A stretch of 64,000 nt of DNA. Source: VRUE01 sp963702175. GTDB taxonomy: Bacteria; Actinomycetota; Thermoleophilia; Solirubrobacterales; 70-9. Of this stretch, positions 1 to 7,536 are shown piece by piece. Below the pieces are notes generated by a model. That model did not search any database, was not told the DNA's origin, and saw nothing but the letters and a program-made list of their open reading frames with translations. Made by a program: the position numbers and the translations under genes. Positions within the stretch are counted from its first letter, which is position 1; each line of letters begins with the position of its first letter. The stretch spans positions 2,356,001 to 2,420,000 of the forward strand of contig OY969721.1 in the NCBI GenBank assembly GCA_963702175.1, read 5' to 3'.

Positions 1-1
1 G

Positions 2-1033
2 GAGGGCGTCTGCTCGGTCCGCGACATCGACGTCGGGATGATGGCCGGGGCAGGGCTCGACCCGCGCCGGGGCCTCTTCCCGCCCTTCTGGAAGGCGGAC
101 CTCGAGGGTCTTGACAGCGTGCTGGAGCGGATTGAGCAGCTCGAGGAGAAGTTCGGCGAGCGCTTCGCGCCGCCGGTGCTGCTGCGCCGCCTCGTCGCCC
201 AGCGCCGCCTCGGCTTGCAGTCGGGCCAGGGCTTCTACCCCTACCCGCAGCCGGACGAGGGCGAGCAGGCGGAGACGGTGAAGCTGGAGACCCGCGGCAA
301 CGTCGCGATCGCCTGGCTCGCCAATGCGCCGATGAACGCGATCTCGCCGGACGTGATCCGCGACCTCGGCGCGGTCTGGGAGCGAGTCAAGGAGTCGGGC
401 GAGGTCGAGGCGATGCTTATCGCCTCCTCGATCCCGCTGGTCTTCTCTGCCGGGGCCGACATCAAGGCCTTCACCCGGATGGACGAGGGCAAGGGCGAGG
501 AGCTGATCCACACAGCCCACGCGCTGTTCCGCGATCTCGGGCAGGACCGGGTGGCCACGATTGCTGCCGTCAACTCGATCGCCTTTGGCGGCGGCTGCGA
601 GCTGGCGATGGCCTGCGACGTGCGGATCGCCGCCGAGGCGGCCGTCTTTGGTCAGCCCGAGATCAAGCTCGGGATCATCCCCGGCTTCGGCGGCACCCAA
701 CGGCTTCCCCGCCTGGTCAGTCCCAATAAGGCGCTAGAGATGAACCTGATCGGCGACGCGATCCTCGCCGACGAGGCGCTCGAGTTCGGCCTCGCCAACC
801 GCGTCGTCCCCGACCACGAGCTGTTCGAGACGGGGCTGATGTGGGCGCGCAAGCTGGCCGCGCAGGCGCCGGTCGCCCGCGAGCAGATCAAGCGCGTCTC
901 CCACAAAGGGGACCTGGACGAGGGGATCGAGGCCGAGAAGGCCGGCTTCGCCGCCGCCTTCGGCAGCGAGGACGCCAAGGAGGGAATCGCCGCCTTCCTC
1001 GGCAAGCGCACGCCCAGGTGGGGCGGCAAGTAG
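2..1033 (+). CDS. 3-hydroxyacyl-CoA dehydrogenase / enoyl-CoA hydratase fusion, 5'-truncated
   Basis: The reading frame is open from the first bases of the window, so the N-terminus lies upstream. The first ~85 visible residues look like the C-terminal dimerisation domain of 3-hydroxyacyl-CoA dehydrogenase (DIDVGMMAGAGLDP, then LQSGQGFYPYP, the usual end of that domain). From about residue 95 an enoyl-CoA hydratase/isomerase fold follows, with the oxyanion-hole segment FSAGADIKAF and the GGGCELAMACD and PEIKLGIIPGFGGTQRL motifs. Dehydrogenase-then-hydratase is the order of Bacillus FadN and the reverse of E. coli FadB. The expected role is steps two and three of fatty-acid beta-oxidation in the cytoplasm. 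The missing part should hold the NAD-binding Rossmann domain. Confidence 0.88.
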   Translation, partial: EGVCSVRDIDVGMMAGAGLDPRRGLFPPFWKADLEGLDSVLERIEQLEEKFGERFAPPVLLRRLVAQRRLGLQSGQGFYPYPQPDEGEQAETVKLETRGNVAIAWLANAPMNAISPDVIRDLGAVWERVKESGEVEAMLIASSIPLVFSAGADIKAFTRMDEGKGEELIHTAHALFRDLGQDRVATIAAVNSIAFGGGCELAMACDVRIAAEAAVFGQPEIKLGIIPGFGGTQRLPRLVSPNKALEMNLIGDAILADEALEFGLANRVVPDHELFETGLMWARKLAAQAPVAREQIKRVSHKGDLDEGIEAEKAGFAAAFGSEDAKEGIAAFLGKRTPRWGGK

Positions 1034-1068
1034 GGTTTCCCCGCCGCCGCAGGGGGAAGGAGCTTGGC

Positions 1069-1458
1069 ATGGCCTCACCGGAGTTCTTCCCCAACCTCCT
1101 CTACGCAGACCCCGATGCGGCGATCGAGTGGCTAGAGCGCACCCTCGGGTTCGAGCGGGGCGAGGTGCACCGCGATGACGAGGGCAACGTCGTCCACGCC
1201 AAGGTCTCCCTCGACTCGACAGTGGTGATGCTGGGCACGGCCGGGGTCGGGCGCGAGCCGTTTCGCAGCTTGCCGGCGGGTGGCTCGCTCGTCTACGTCG
1301 CCATCGACGAGGTCGACGCGCTCTACGAGCGGGCCCGTGCCGCCGACGCCGACATCGCGCTCGAGATCACCGACACCGATTACGGCTCGCGCGACTTCAC
1401 CGTCCGCGACCCGGAGGGGACGCTCTGGTCGTTCGGCACCTACCATCCGTCGATCTGA
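1069..1458 (+). CDS. VOC-superfamily (glyoxalase/bleomycin resistance-like) protein
   Basis: 129 residues, one vicinal-oxygen-chelate module pair of the PhnB/YCII-like kind: start PNLLYADPDAAIEWLERTLGFE, end DFTVRDPEGTLWSFGTY. The ATG at 1069 is preceded by a strong purine-rich site (gggggaaggag, 1052-1062), which is why the longer upstream frame was not used. It follows the beta-oxidation fusion by 35 nt and may be co-transcribed. Members bind metals and act as dioxygenases, lyases or antibiotic-binding proteins; nothing visible fixes the substrate here. Confidence 0.82.
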   Translation: MASPEFFPNLLYADPDAAIEWLERTLGFERGEVHRDDEGNVVHAKVSLDSTVVMLGTAGVGREPFRSLPAGGSLVYVAIDEVDALYERARAADADIALEITDTDYGSRDFTVRDPEGTLWSFGTYHPSI

Positions 1459-1501
1459 CCCGGGCGGCGAGTGGCCACCGGGCCTCTGGGATGATGCCGG
1501 C

Positions 1502-2272
1502 GTGGAGGCCGGCGCCGAAGAGATCAACGCGGTCGGGGCGGCCCAGCTCGCCGAGCTGATCCGCGAGTCGCGCTGCACGGTCGCCCTGACTGGGGCAGGA
1601 GTCTCGGTGCCGTCCGGAATCCCCGACTTCCGCACGCCCGAGACCGGGATCTGGGAGAACGTCGACCCGATGGAGGTCGCCCACATCGATGTCTTCGAAC
1701 GCGATCCGGTCCGCTTCTGGTCCTACTACCGGCCGCGCTTCCACTCGCTCGGCGACAAGCGGCCCAACGCCGCACACGAGGCTCTGGCCGAGCTCGAGCG
1801 CCGTGGTCAGCTGGCCGGAGTGATCACCCAGAACATCGACCGCCTCCACCGTGCGGCCGGCTCCGAGAACGTGGTCGAGGTCCATGGCTCGATCGAAACC
1901 TCGAGCTGCCGCCGCTGCGATACCGCATTCGGGATTGAGGCCGTGGACTCGCTCTTCAACTCCGACGGGGTCGCCGAGTGCGAGGCCTGTGGCGGCCCGG
2001 TCAAGCCCGATGTAGTCCTCTTCGGCGAGCTGCTGCCGGAAGAGGCGATGCGGAGCGCCCAGGAGCTCGCCGCTCGCGCCGACCTGATGCTCTGCGTCGG
2101 CACCTCGCTCGTCGTCCACCCGGTCGCCGGACTGCCCGGTGTGACGCTGGCCGGCGGCGGGCGGCTGGCGATCGTCACCAAGGGAACCACTCCCTACGAC
2201 GGGAGCGCGGTCCTGAAGCTCGACGGTGAGGTCGATGAGGAGCTGGGCGCGCTGCTGGCGGAGCTCTCGTAG
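1502..2272 (+). CDS. cobB: Sir2-family NAD-dependent protein deacylase
   Basis: 256 residues from a GTG start, the usual size for bacterial sirtuins. Visible motifs in order: GAGVSVPSGIPDFR (NAD pocket), TQNIDRLH with the following VEVHGS histidine (catalytic base), and two zinc CxxC pairs (CRRC and CEAC), then GTSLVVHP near the end. Family function is NAD-dependent removal of acetyl or longer acyl groups from protein lysines, producing nicotinamide and O-acyl-ADP-ribose. The downstream HAD gene starts two bases after the stop, so the two are probably co-transcribed. Confidence 0.92.
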   Translation: MEAGAEEINAVGAAQLAELIRESRCTVALTGAGVSVPSGIPDFRTPETGIWENVDPMEVAHIDVFERDPVRFWSYYRPRFHSLGDKRPNAAHEALAELERRGQLAGVITQNIDRLHRAAGSENVVEVHGSIETSSCRRCDTAFGIEAVDSLFNSDGVAECEACGGPVKPDVVLFGELLPEEAMRSAQELAARADLMLCVGTSLVVHPVAGLPGVTLAGGGRLAIVTKGTTPYDGSAVLKLDGEVDEELGALLAELS

Positions 2273-2274
2273 TC

Positions 2275-2949
2275 GTGGCAGGCGCGAACGGTGGGGCGTC
2301 TGTCGCTCCCGAGGCGGTGATCTTCGACAACGACGGCCTGCTCCTCGACACCGAGTCGGTCTGGACTCGCGCTGAGCAGGATCTCTTCGCCCGTCGGGGG
2401 ATCGAGTTCACCGCCGAGCACAAGCGCGAGTTGGTTGGCACTTCGGCCGAGGTTGCCGGCCAGACGCTGGAACGACGGTTGGAGGAGCCAGGCTGTGCCG
2501 CCGAGCTAATCGAGGAGTTGAACGCCCTGGTCGTCGCCGAGCTGGAGCACGGGGTCGAGGCGATGGTCGGCGCGCGGGAGCTCCTGCATGAGCTGAAGGA
2601 GCGAGGCACACCGATCGGCCTCGTCTCGAACTCGCCGCGCATCTTCGTGACACGCTCGCTGGAGATCGTTGGCTTCCAGGACCGCTTCGACGTGGTTCTC
2701 AGCGCCCACGAAGTCGCCGCCCCGAAGCCGGCTCCAGACCCCTATCTCGAGGCCTGCCGCCGACTCGGAGTGGAGCCTGGCCCGTCGGTCGTCGCCCTCG
2801 AGGACTCGCCCACGGGCGTCGCCGCAGCGCGCGCCGCCGGCCTCACCGTGATCGGCATCCCTTCACTAGAAGGCATCGCACTCGACGAAGCGCACCATCT
2901 GGCCGAGTCCTTGCTGGATGACGTCGTCGCCGGTCACCTCGCGCTCTGA
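2275..2949 (+). CDS. HAD-superfamily hydrolase, beta-phosphoglucomutase-like
   Basis: 224 residues from a GTG start. HAD motif I is present as FDNDGLLLDTE (the more common DxD has N in the middle position here: D-N-D), motif II as LVSNSP, the motif III lysine in PKPAPDPY, and motif IV as LEDSPTGVAAARAAGL. The alpha-helical cap between motifs I and II is of the subfamily I type, as in phosphoglycolate phosphatase and beta-phosphoglucomutase. It acts on small phosphorylated metabolites in the cytoplasm; the substrate cannot be read from sequence. Its TGA stop is the first three bases of the 91-bp palindromic element that follows. Confidence 0.88.
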   Translation: MAGANGGASVAPEAVIFDNDGLLLDTESVWTRAEQDLFARRGIEFTAEHKRELVGTSAEVAGQTLERRLEEPGCAAELIEELNALVVAELEHGVEAMVGARELLHELKERGTPIGLVSNSPRIFVTRSLEIVGFQDRFDVVLSAHEVAAPKPAPDPYLEACRRLGVEPGPSVVALEDSPTGVAAARAAGLTVIGIPSLEGIALDEAHHLAESLLDDVVAGHLAL

Positions 2950-3037
2950 GGGGAAGGGATACCCCGAACGGGCGGATACTCAAAGTGCCGGTCTAATTAG
3001 ACCGGCACTTGTCCGGGCGGGGTATCCCTTCCCCTCA
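2947..3037. repeat. Intact 91-bp nested palindromic element (family 1)
   Basis: Outer arms of 20 bp are perfect inverted repeats (2947-2966 TGAGGGGAAGGGATACCCCG and 3018-3037). Inside lies a perfect 28-bp palindrome at 2983-3010 centred on AATT. The 16-nt and 7-nt spacers differ in length on the two sides, so the element has an orientation. It separates two convergent genes and supplies the TGA stop of both. A second copy of identical length, with the same spacers and centre but different outer arms, is split around the island at 18083-21726. It probably forms a strong hairpin and may act as a bidirectional terminator; a mobile (MITE- or REP-like) origin is equally open. Confidence 0.85.
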
Positions 3038-3913
3038 GCCGCGCAGCACGCGGCGGCGGCGCAGGACCCGCTCGGAGATCTCCGTCAGTTCGCGGACCGA
3101 GCGCTCCTGCTCGGGGCCGAGCTCACCGCGGAGTGCCGCGTTTGCAGCCTCGCCGGCCTCCTTGCGTCGCGCCTCGAGCTCGGCCATGTCCTTCTCGTGA
3201 CCCGGATCCACCAGCGCTCCGGACAGTTCCGCCAGTAGCGCCTCCAAACCGACGCGGAGCTGAAACGCGGCCTCGCGGGTGCGTCCCGCGTCGAGGTCGG
3301 CGCGGGCGCGCAGCAGCAAGGTCTCACAGGCGTCGACCTGCTCTCGTTGGCCCAGGATCGCGGCCATCCGCTCCTGTGGATGGAGCTCCTCGGCTCGCTG
3401 CCTTCGTTTCGAGGCGCCGCGTGCCCAGACGTCGACGTCGCGTGCAACGGTGAAGCGCCCGGCGGCGACCTGCTCGCCGCTGCCGTAGCCGATCCGCACG
3501 CCCACCGCCCGCTCCGCGGTCAGCTCGGCCACGTAGGGGTCGGCGCTGGCGGCGAACTGGGCGTGGAGCGCCCGGTTCAGCAGTGCCACCCCTTCGGCGA
3601 CTGCGGCGTCGACCGAGTCCTCCTCGCCGGCGACCTGGTTCAGCCAGCGCTCCGCGTCCGCGTCGAGGTCGTAGGGCTCGAAGGCGCGAATCGCGGTCAC
3701 CCTCGCAAGCGGGAGGGTGGGGCGGTCGTCGGCGTCCGCCGGCCTCGGCTTGCGCCTACGGCGACCGGGTGGGGAAGGGGCGCCGAGCGTTTCCACCACC
3801 AGCACCCGCTGGGCGCCGTCGGGGCCACCGTCGCGCGCCAGGTAGCGCCCGTCGGCGACGGCGAGCCGGCCGGCGAACTCGAGCTGCACGAATCCGAATA
3901 GTTCAGAGGCCAT
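3035..3913 (-). CDS. Protein of unknown function with charged helical C-terminus
   Basis: 292 residues; I do not recognise the family. The N-terminal ~60 residues look like a small beta-rich domain (ELFGFVQLEFAGRLAVADGRYLAR) interrupted by a basic stretch PPGRRRRKPRP. The middle is mixed alpha/beta, and residues ~175-290 are strongly helical and charged with many Arg/Glu, ending LRRRRVLRG. No signal peptide or membrane segment is visible. The stop codon falls in the right arm of the 91-bp palindromic element. Gene-free 3914-4099 lies upstream and holds only a short hairpin. Confidence 0.7.
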   Translation of the reverse strand: MASELFGFVQLEFAGRLAVADGRYLARDGGPDGAQRVLVVETLGAPSPPGRRRRKPRPADADDRPTLPLARVTAIRAFEPYDLDADAERWLNQVAGEEDSVDAAVAEGVALLNRALHAQFAASADPYVAELTAERAVGVRIGYGSGEQVAAGRFTVARDVDVWARGASKRRQRAEELHPQERMAAILGQREQVDACETLLLRARADLDAGRTREAAFQLRVGLEALLAELSGALVDPGHEKDMAELEARRKEAGEAANAALRGELGPEQERSVRELTEISERVLRRRRVLRG

Positions 3914-3977
3914 TCGGGAACTCCATGTGCGCGGTTGGCGAGCGCCGGACCAAGCGGGGCAAGGACGCAGGGAGGCG

Positions 3978-3996
3978 CGAATGGCAGCGCCATTCG
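3978..3996 (-). terminator. Short hairpin downstream of the wall hydrolase gene
   Basis: The sequence CGAATGGC-AGC-GCCATTCG is an 8-bp stem with a 3-nt loop, lying between the end of the minus-strand hydrolase gene and the start of the next minus-strand gene. There is no clear T run, so a terminator role is tentative. The rest of 3914-4099 shows nothing else I can support. Confidence 0.35.
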
Positions 3997-4099
3997 GCCG
4001 ACCGAGGACGCCGCACCGCGCAGTGTCCGCCGCCGCCAGGCGCGTGCAGGGAGTTTTCGAAGGGTCTCCTGGCCAGAGCGGGGATTATCTCCGCGTACG

Positions 4100-6376
4100 T
4101 CAGTCGCCGGCGGCGCCGCTGCGCCGGTCCGGCTTGACCGGCAGCGCCGACTCGGAGGGTTCGGTCGGCACCTCAGGGTTCTCGATCTCGCCGAGGCGGC
4201 CGATCAGACGCTGCCACTGGTCGGCTTTCAGCAGCTGCACGAACTTGGCGTCGCCGACGCCGCCTAGCGGGCTGTACCCGATGTGGACGTGATCGGCGTG
4301 GTCGGCCATCGCGAAGCTGGGTCCGCCGAATTCCTGCAGCGAGATCAGCTCGTCGGGGACCAGCGTCCCCTGCAGGCGCAGCACCGCTTTCAGCAGCGCT
4401 TCGGTCAGCGTCCCCGGCCCCTGGTTGCCGAGCACCGGCACGCCGTTGATCGCGGCGATGTCAGCCGCGTTGCCGAAGGAGTGGTTGGAGATGTTGCCGC
4501 TGGTGGTGATGCTGCCGTAGCGGCCGCAGAGCATCGAGGTGATCGTCAGGCGGAAGCCCTGCTCGGAGAGGTAGGCGAGCGCTGCCAGCAGGCGGCGGTC
4601 GATCTGCCCGGCGCGGACTTCGATCCGGTCGCATTCGGGCAGCTCGATCTGCCGGTCGGCGAGGACCCGTCGCTGCAGCGCCTCCTTGGAGAGCAGCAGG
4701 ACGCCGGCGCTGCCGAGCTTCTCGGCAAACGGGCTCTTGCCCTTGGCGCGGTAGATCGCGGTTGCCTCGAGCAGCTTCCAACCGTCGAGGATCGGCTTCG
4801 GGTCGATTCGGGGCGCGCCCTTGCCGGCGGGTCGGATCGAGAAGTTGACGTGGGGGTCGATGCCGTCGGAGCCGGCGGCGATCCGAGCCAGCACGGTCCC
4901 GGCTATAACCTTCGACCCGACCTTGAGGGTTCCGTCGGCGCCGGGGGTGGTGAAGCCGTCCACCGACTGGGTCGCTTCGCTGTCCTCACCGACCCGGCCC
5001 GGCAGGGCGTGGATGCGGGGGCGGAGGTTCTCACTGTCGATTGGGACCCGTTTCTCCTTACCGGTCGGCATCACGATCAAGCGCTCGTCGCGAATCAGCT
5101 CGCCGAGCTTGGCGTAGGTAAAGCGGTTGCCGTAGGCGTCGCGCAGGACCACATAGCGGCCCAACCGCTCGGAGTCGCCCATCTTCACGATCACGCCGTC
5201 GTTGACGGCGACGACCGCGGATCCCGCCGCGGCGAAGATGTTGATCCCGCGCCGGGTCGGCGAGGAGGCGATCACCTCGGCGGCGTTGCCGTACTCCTCT
5301 CGTTCATCCGGCGTCGCCTGCTCCAGCGCCTCGCGAGTGGCGATGTCGTCGGCGTAGCGGGCGTCGGCGGCGACCGGGAAGTGTGCTCCCTCGGTCAGCC
5401 CCGTCAGCGAGCCGACCAGGTCGGAGGGCAGCTTGCCGTAGGCGCGTGCGTAGAGCAGTACCTCCTGCACGTACCAGTCGGCGTGGTTGTAGGCGAAGAT
5501 CGCGTCGTAGAGGTCCTCATGGGCCCCCGCCGCCTTCAGGTAGCTGGCCGCGGCGCAGATCGCGTCGACCGGGTTGTAGGGGTCCTTGCGCCCGTCGCCG
5601 TTGGCGTCGACCCCGTAGGCCTCCCAGCTCGAGGGGATGAACTGCATCCAGCCCATCGCGCCGGCGCTGGAGACGTTGAGGTTGGTGCCGAAGCCGGTCT
5701 CGATCTTGTTGATTGAGGCGAGAATCTCCCACCGGATCCCGTGCTCAGTTCCACATGCCTGGTAGATCGGCAGCAGGAAGGGCGGGATCTCGAAGGAGTC
5801 GATGACGAAGTTGGGGACTCCGATCGGGGCCGGGCCGAAGGGGGCGAAAGTGGCAGTCGGGTTGGCGCTGGTTGGCGAGCCACCTTCGTTGAAGGCCGCC
5901 GAGCCGCCGCTCGGTCCCTCCTCCTGTGGTTGGTCTCCGGCGGTGGCGCTGGGAGCGCTGATCCCGCCTCCCTCACCGATCGCGCCGCCGATGCCCTCGT
6001 TGCGGGTCACTCCTCCGTTGCGCGTTCCTGCGGTGCCGTCGATCGTCGTTCCTGCGACCGTCCCTGCCGCGTCGTCAGTGGAGTCCTGCGGCGACGAAGA
6101 GCCGGTCTCTCCGACGGGGGCCGTCACAGCGTCCTCGGCTTCGCCGAAGGCGTCGGGGCAGCCCGGGTCGTCGAGGTCGACCAGCTGGTCGCCGTCGTCG
6201 TCGATTCCGTTTGCGCAGGCGACCGCTTCGTCGGCTGGGGCGGCGGCCTTGAAGGGGCCTGTCGGCTGGGCGACGCCGAGGCTGCTCTGCTGCTCGGCTC
6301 CGGCCACGCCGACGCCAAGCGCAGTCACGGCCGCGAACCCGGTCAAGGCTGCGGCTAGCGCAAGCTTCTCTCTCAT
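4100..6376 (-). CDS. Secreted three-domain cell-wall hydrolase (lytic transglycosylase, degenerate M23, M15-like)
   Basis: 758 residues from the ATG at 6376, chosen because a signal peptide (REKLALAAALTGFAAVTALG) starts there behind a GGAGAG site. After a spacer comes an acidic motif CANGIDDDGDQLVDLDDPGC (calcium-binding-like), then a Gly/Ser-rich linker. Residues ~195-300 are a soluble lytic transglycosylase domain with catalytic Glu in INKIETGFG and AMGWMQFIPSSWEAYG. Residues ~360-520 resemble an M23/LytM fold (GRYVVLRDAYGNRFTYAKLG) lacking the usual first zinc ligands, with DPHVNFSIRP later. The C-terminal part has SNHSFGNAADIA and DHVHIGY, which match the SxHxxGxAxD and HxH zinc motifs of M15 peptidases. 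It should cut glycan strands and peptides outside the membrane. Confidence 0.82.
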   Translation of the reverse strand: MREKLALAAALTGFAAVTALGVGVAGAEQQSSLGVAQPTGPFKAAAPADEAVACANGIDDDGDQLVDLDDPGCPDAFGEAEDAVTAPVGETGSSSPQDSTDDAAGTVAGTTIDGTAGTRNGGVTRNEGIGGAIGEGGGISAPSATAGDQPQEEGPSGGSAAFNEGGSPTSANPTATFAPFGPAPIGVPNFVIDSFEIPPFLLPIYQACGTEHGIRWEILASINKIETGFGTNLNVSSAGAMGWMQFIPSSWEAYGVDANGDGRKDPYNPVDAICAAASYLKAAGAHEDLYDAIFAYNHADWYVQEVLLYARAYGKLPSDLVGSLTGLTEGAHFPVAADARYADDIATREALEQATPDEREEYGNAAEVIASSPTRRGINIFAAAGSAVVAVNDGVIVKMGDSERLGRYVVLRDAYGNRFTYAKLGELIRDERLIVMPTGKEKRVPIDSENLRPRIHALPGRVGEDSEATQSVDGFTTPGADGTLKVGSKVIAGTVLARIAAGSDGIDPHVNFSIRPAGKGAPRIDPKPILDGWKLLEATAIYRAKGKSPFAEKLGSAGVLLLSKEALQRRVLADRQIELPECDRIEVRAGQIDRRLLAALAYLSEQGFRLTITSMLCGRYGSITTSGNISNHSFGNAADIAAINGVPVLGNQGPGTLTEALLKAVLRLQGTLVPDELISLQEFGGPSFAMADHADHVHIGYSPLGGVGDAKFVQLLKADQWQRLIGRLGEIENPEVPTEPSESALPVKPDRRSGAAGD

Positions 6377-6535
6377 CCCGCTCTCCCCGCGCACAACCGG
6401 CACCACGCTACTTGCTCGCATCAGGGCGCGCAACGCTTGTCAGCGCCCCCAACAAGGGCTTAATCCCGAGCTCGACCCTACGCATGCGGGCGCAGCATCT
6501 CAGCCTTGCCGGATGCCCTCGTTAAGCTGCTGTCA

Positions 6536-6871
6536 ATGAGCACGGGCCAGGCGGGTGACTCTGCCTACGACGAGGACCAGGAGAGCCTGCGCGCTCGCAG
6601 CGAGCAGGTGATCGGCGAGTTCGCCCAGGCACTGCTCGACAGCCAGGTGCTGGAGGGAGCGCTGGCAGCCGCCTTTGGCGCCCGCGAGAAGGCGGTCGAG
6701 GCGCAGCACGCCGCGATGGCCGCCCTCAACCTGCCCTCGGCGGGGGACGTCGAGCGCCTCGAGCGTCGCCTGCGCTCGCTCTCCCAGCGCCTCGAAGAGG
6801 TCGAGGACCAGGTCGATGACCTGCTCGGCGAGTTGCGCGCCCTCAGGCGCCAGTCTAACCCTAAACCTTAG
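6536..6871 (+). CDS. Small coiled-coil protein of unknown function
   Basis: 111 residues from ATG 6536; a longer version starting upstream at 6506 is possible. Residues ~20-60 are helical (SEQVIGEFAQALLDSQVLEGALAAAFGAREKAVEAQ), and ~75-105 form a heptad-like coiled coil (VERLERRLRSLSQRLEEVEDQVDDLLGELRAL). The layout resembles small phasin-like or PhaR-type helper proteins, but nothing in the neighbourhood supports that. It overlaps the convergent phosphorylase gene by four bases. Confidence 0.65.
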   Translation: MSTGQAGDSAYDEDQESLRARSEQVIGEFAQALLDSQVLEGALAAAFGAREKAVEAQHAAMAALNLPSAGDVERLERRLRSLSQRLEEVEDQVDDLLGELRALRRQSNPKP

Positions 6872-7536
6872 GCTGAGAATACAGCACTCGCCGCCGCTCC
6901 CGCGCGCTTCGCTCCGGCTTCGAGCTGCTCGTCATCTGCCTGCTCGCCTGATGCGCTCTCGGCGACGATCAGAGTGGCGGCAATCTCCACCCCAAGGGTT
7001 TCGGCACGGGCCAGAAGCGTTGCGGTCTGCATGTCCGCAACGTCGACACGATCGGCGTAGCGAGGCGATTCGGCGACCCCGCTTTGGTGCAGGACGTCGA
7101 GGCTAGCGACAATCGCCGGGCGCGCCGCACTATCCAGCTCGTCTCGCAGCCGAGCGGTCAGGTCGGTATCCGGAAGGGCCGCCTCACCGGTCCCGCCGCC
7201 GCCCCAGGCATGCGCCTCCAGAACAGCCAGTAGATCCCCCGGCCCTGGGCCTGGCTCGACTCCAACGCAAGTTCCAATGCGGATCGCGCGGCGCACTCCA
7301 AGCTCAGCCAGGTCGTCGAGCACGATCGCGGCGCTCGGGCCGCCCATCCCGGTCGCTTGGATCGTCAGGTCACGGCCGCTCGCTGCCCCCGTGTACCCCC
7401 ACAGGCCGCGCGCGTGGTTGCTCATCTTCGGTTGCTCCAGCAGTTTCTGCGCCAGCATCAAGGCTCGGCCGGGGTCGCCGACCAGGATCGCGTCGGGGGC
7501 GATTGGCGCCGTTGGTCGAAGTCGCGACGGCATCAT
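6868..7536 (-). CDS. deoD: DeoD-type purine-nucleoside phosphorylase family protein
   Basis: 222 residues. Family hallmarks: N-terminal phosphate-binding region DAILVGDPGRALMLAQKL, the strand-loop QATGMGGPSAAIVLDDLAELGVRRAIRIGTCV (typical of NP-I hexameric phosphorylases), and a C-terminal ADMQTATLLARAETLGVEIAATLIVAES that contains the segment contacting ribose (normally MEXXA; here DMQTA). The reaction would be phosphorolysis of a nucleoside to base and ribose-1-phosphate. It is slightly shorter than E. coli DeoD (~239). The start region overlaps the 3' end of the upstream iron permease gene by 167 bp in another frame. Uridine phosphorylase or MTA phosphorylase activity is possible. Confidence 0.75.
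   Translation of the reverse strand: MMPSRLRPTAPIAPDAILVGDPGRALMLAQKLLEQPKMSNHARGLWGYTGAASGRDLTIQATGMGGPSAAIVLDDLAELGVRRAIRIGTCVGVEPGPGPGDLLAVLEAHAWGGGGTGEAALPDTDLTARLRDELDSAARPAIVASLDVLHQSGVAESPRYADRVDVADMQTATLLARAETLGVEIAATLIVAESASGEQADDEQLEAGAKRAGAAASAVFSA

Noticed and set aside
4283..5716. Long open frame opposite the wall hydrolase gene (and similar ones opposite glnA and the MerR-cyclase gene)
   Set aside because: These frames mirror real genes in high-GC DNA, lack domain signatures and ribosome-binding sites, and the opposite strand encodes clear catalytic motifs.
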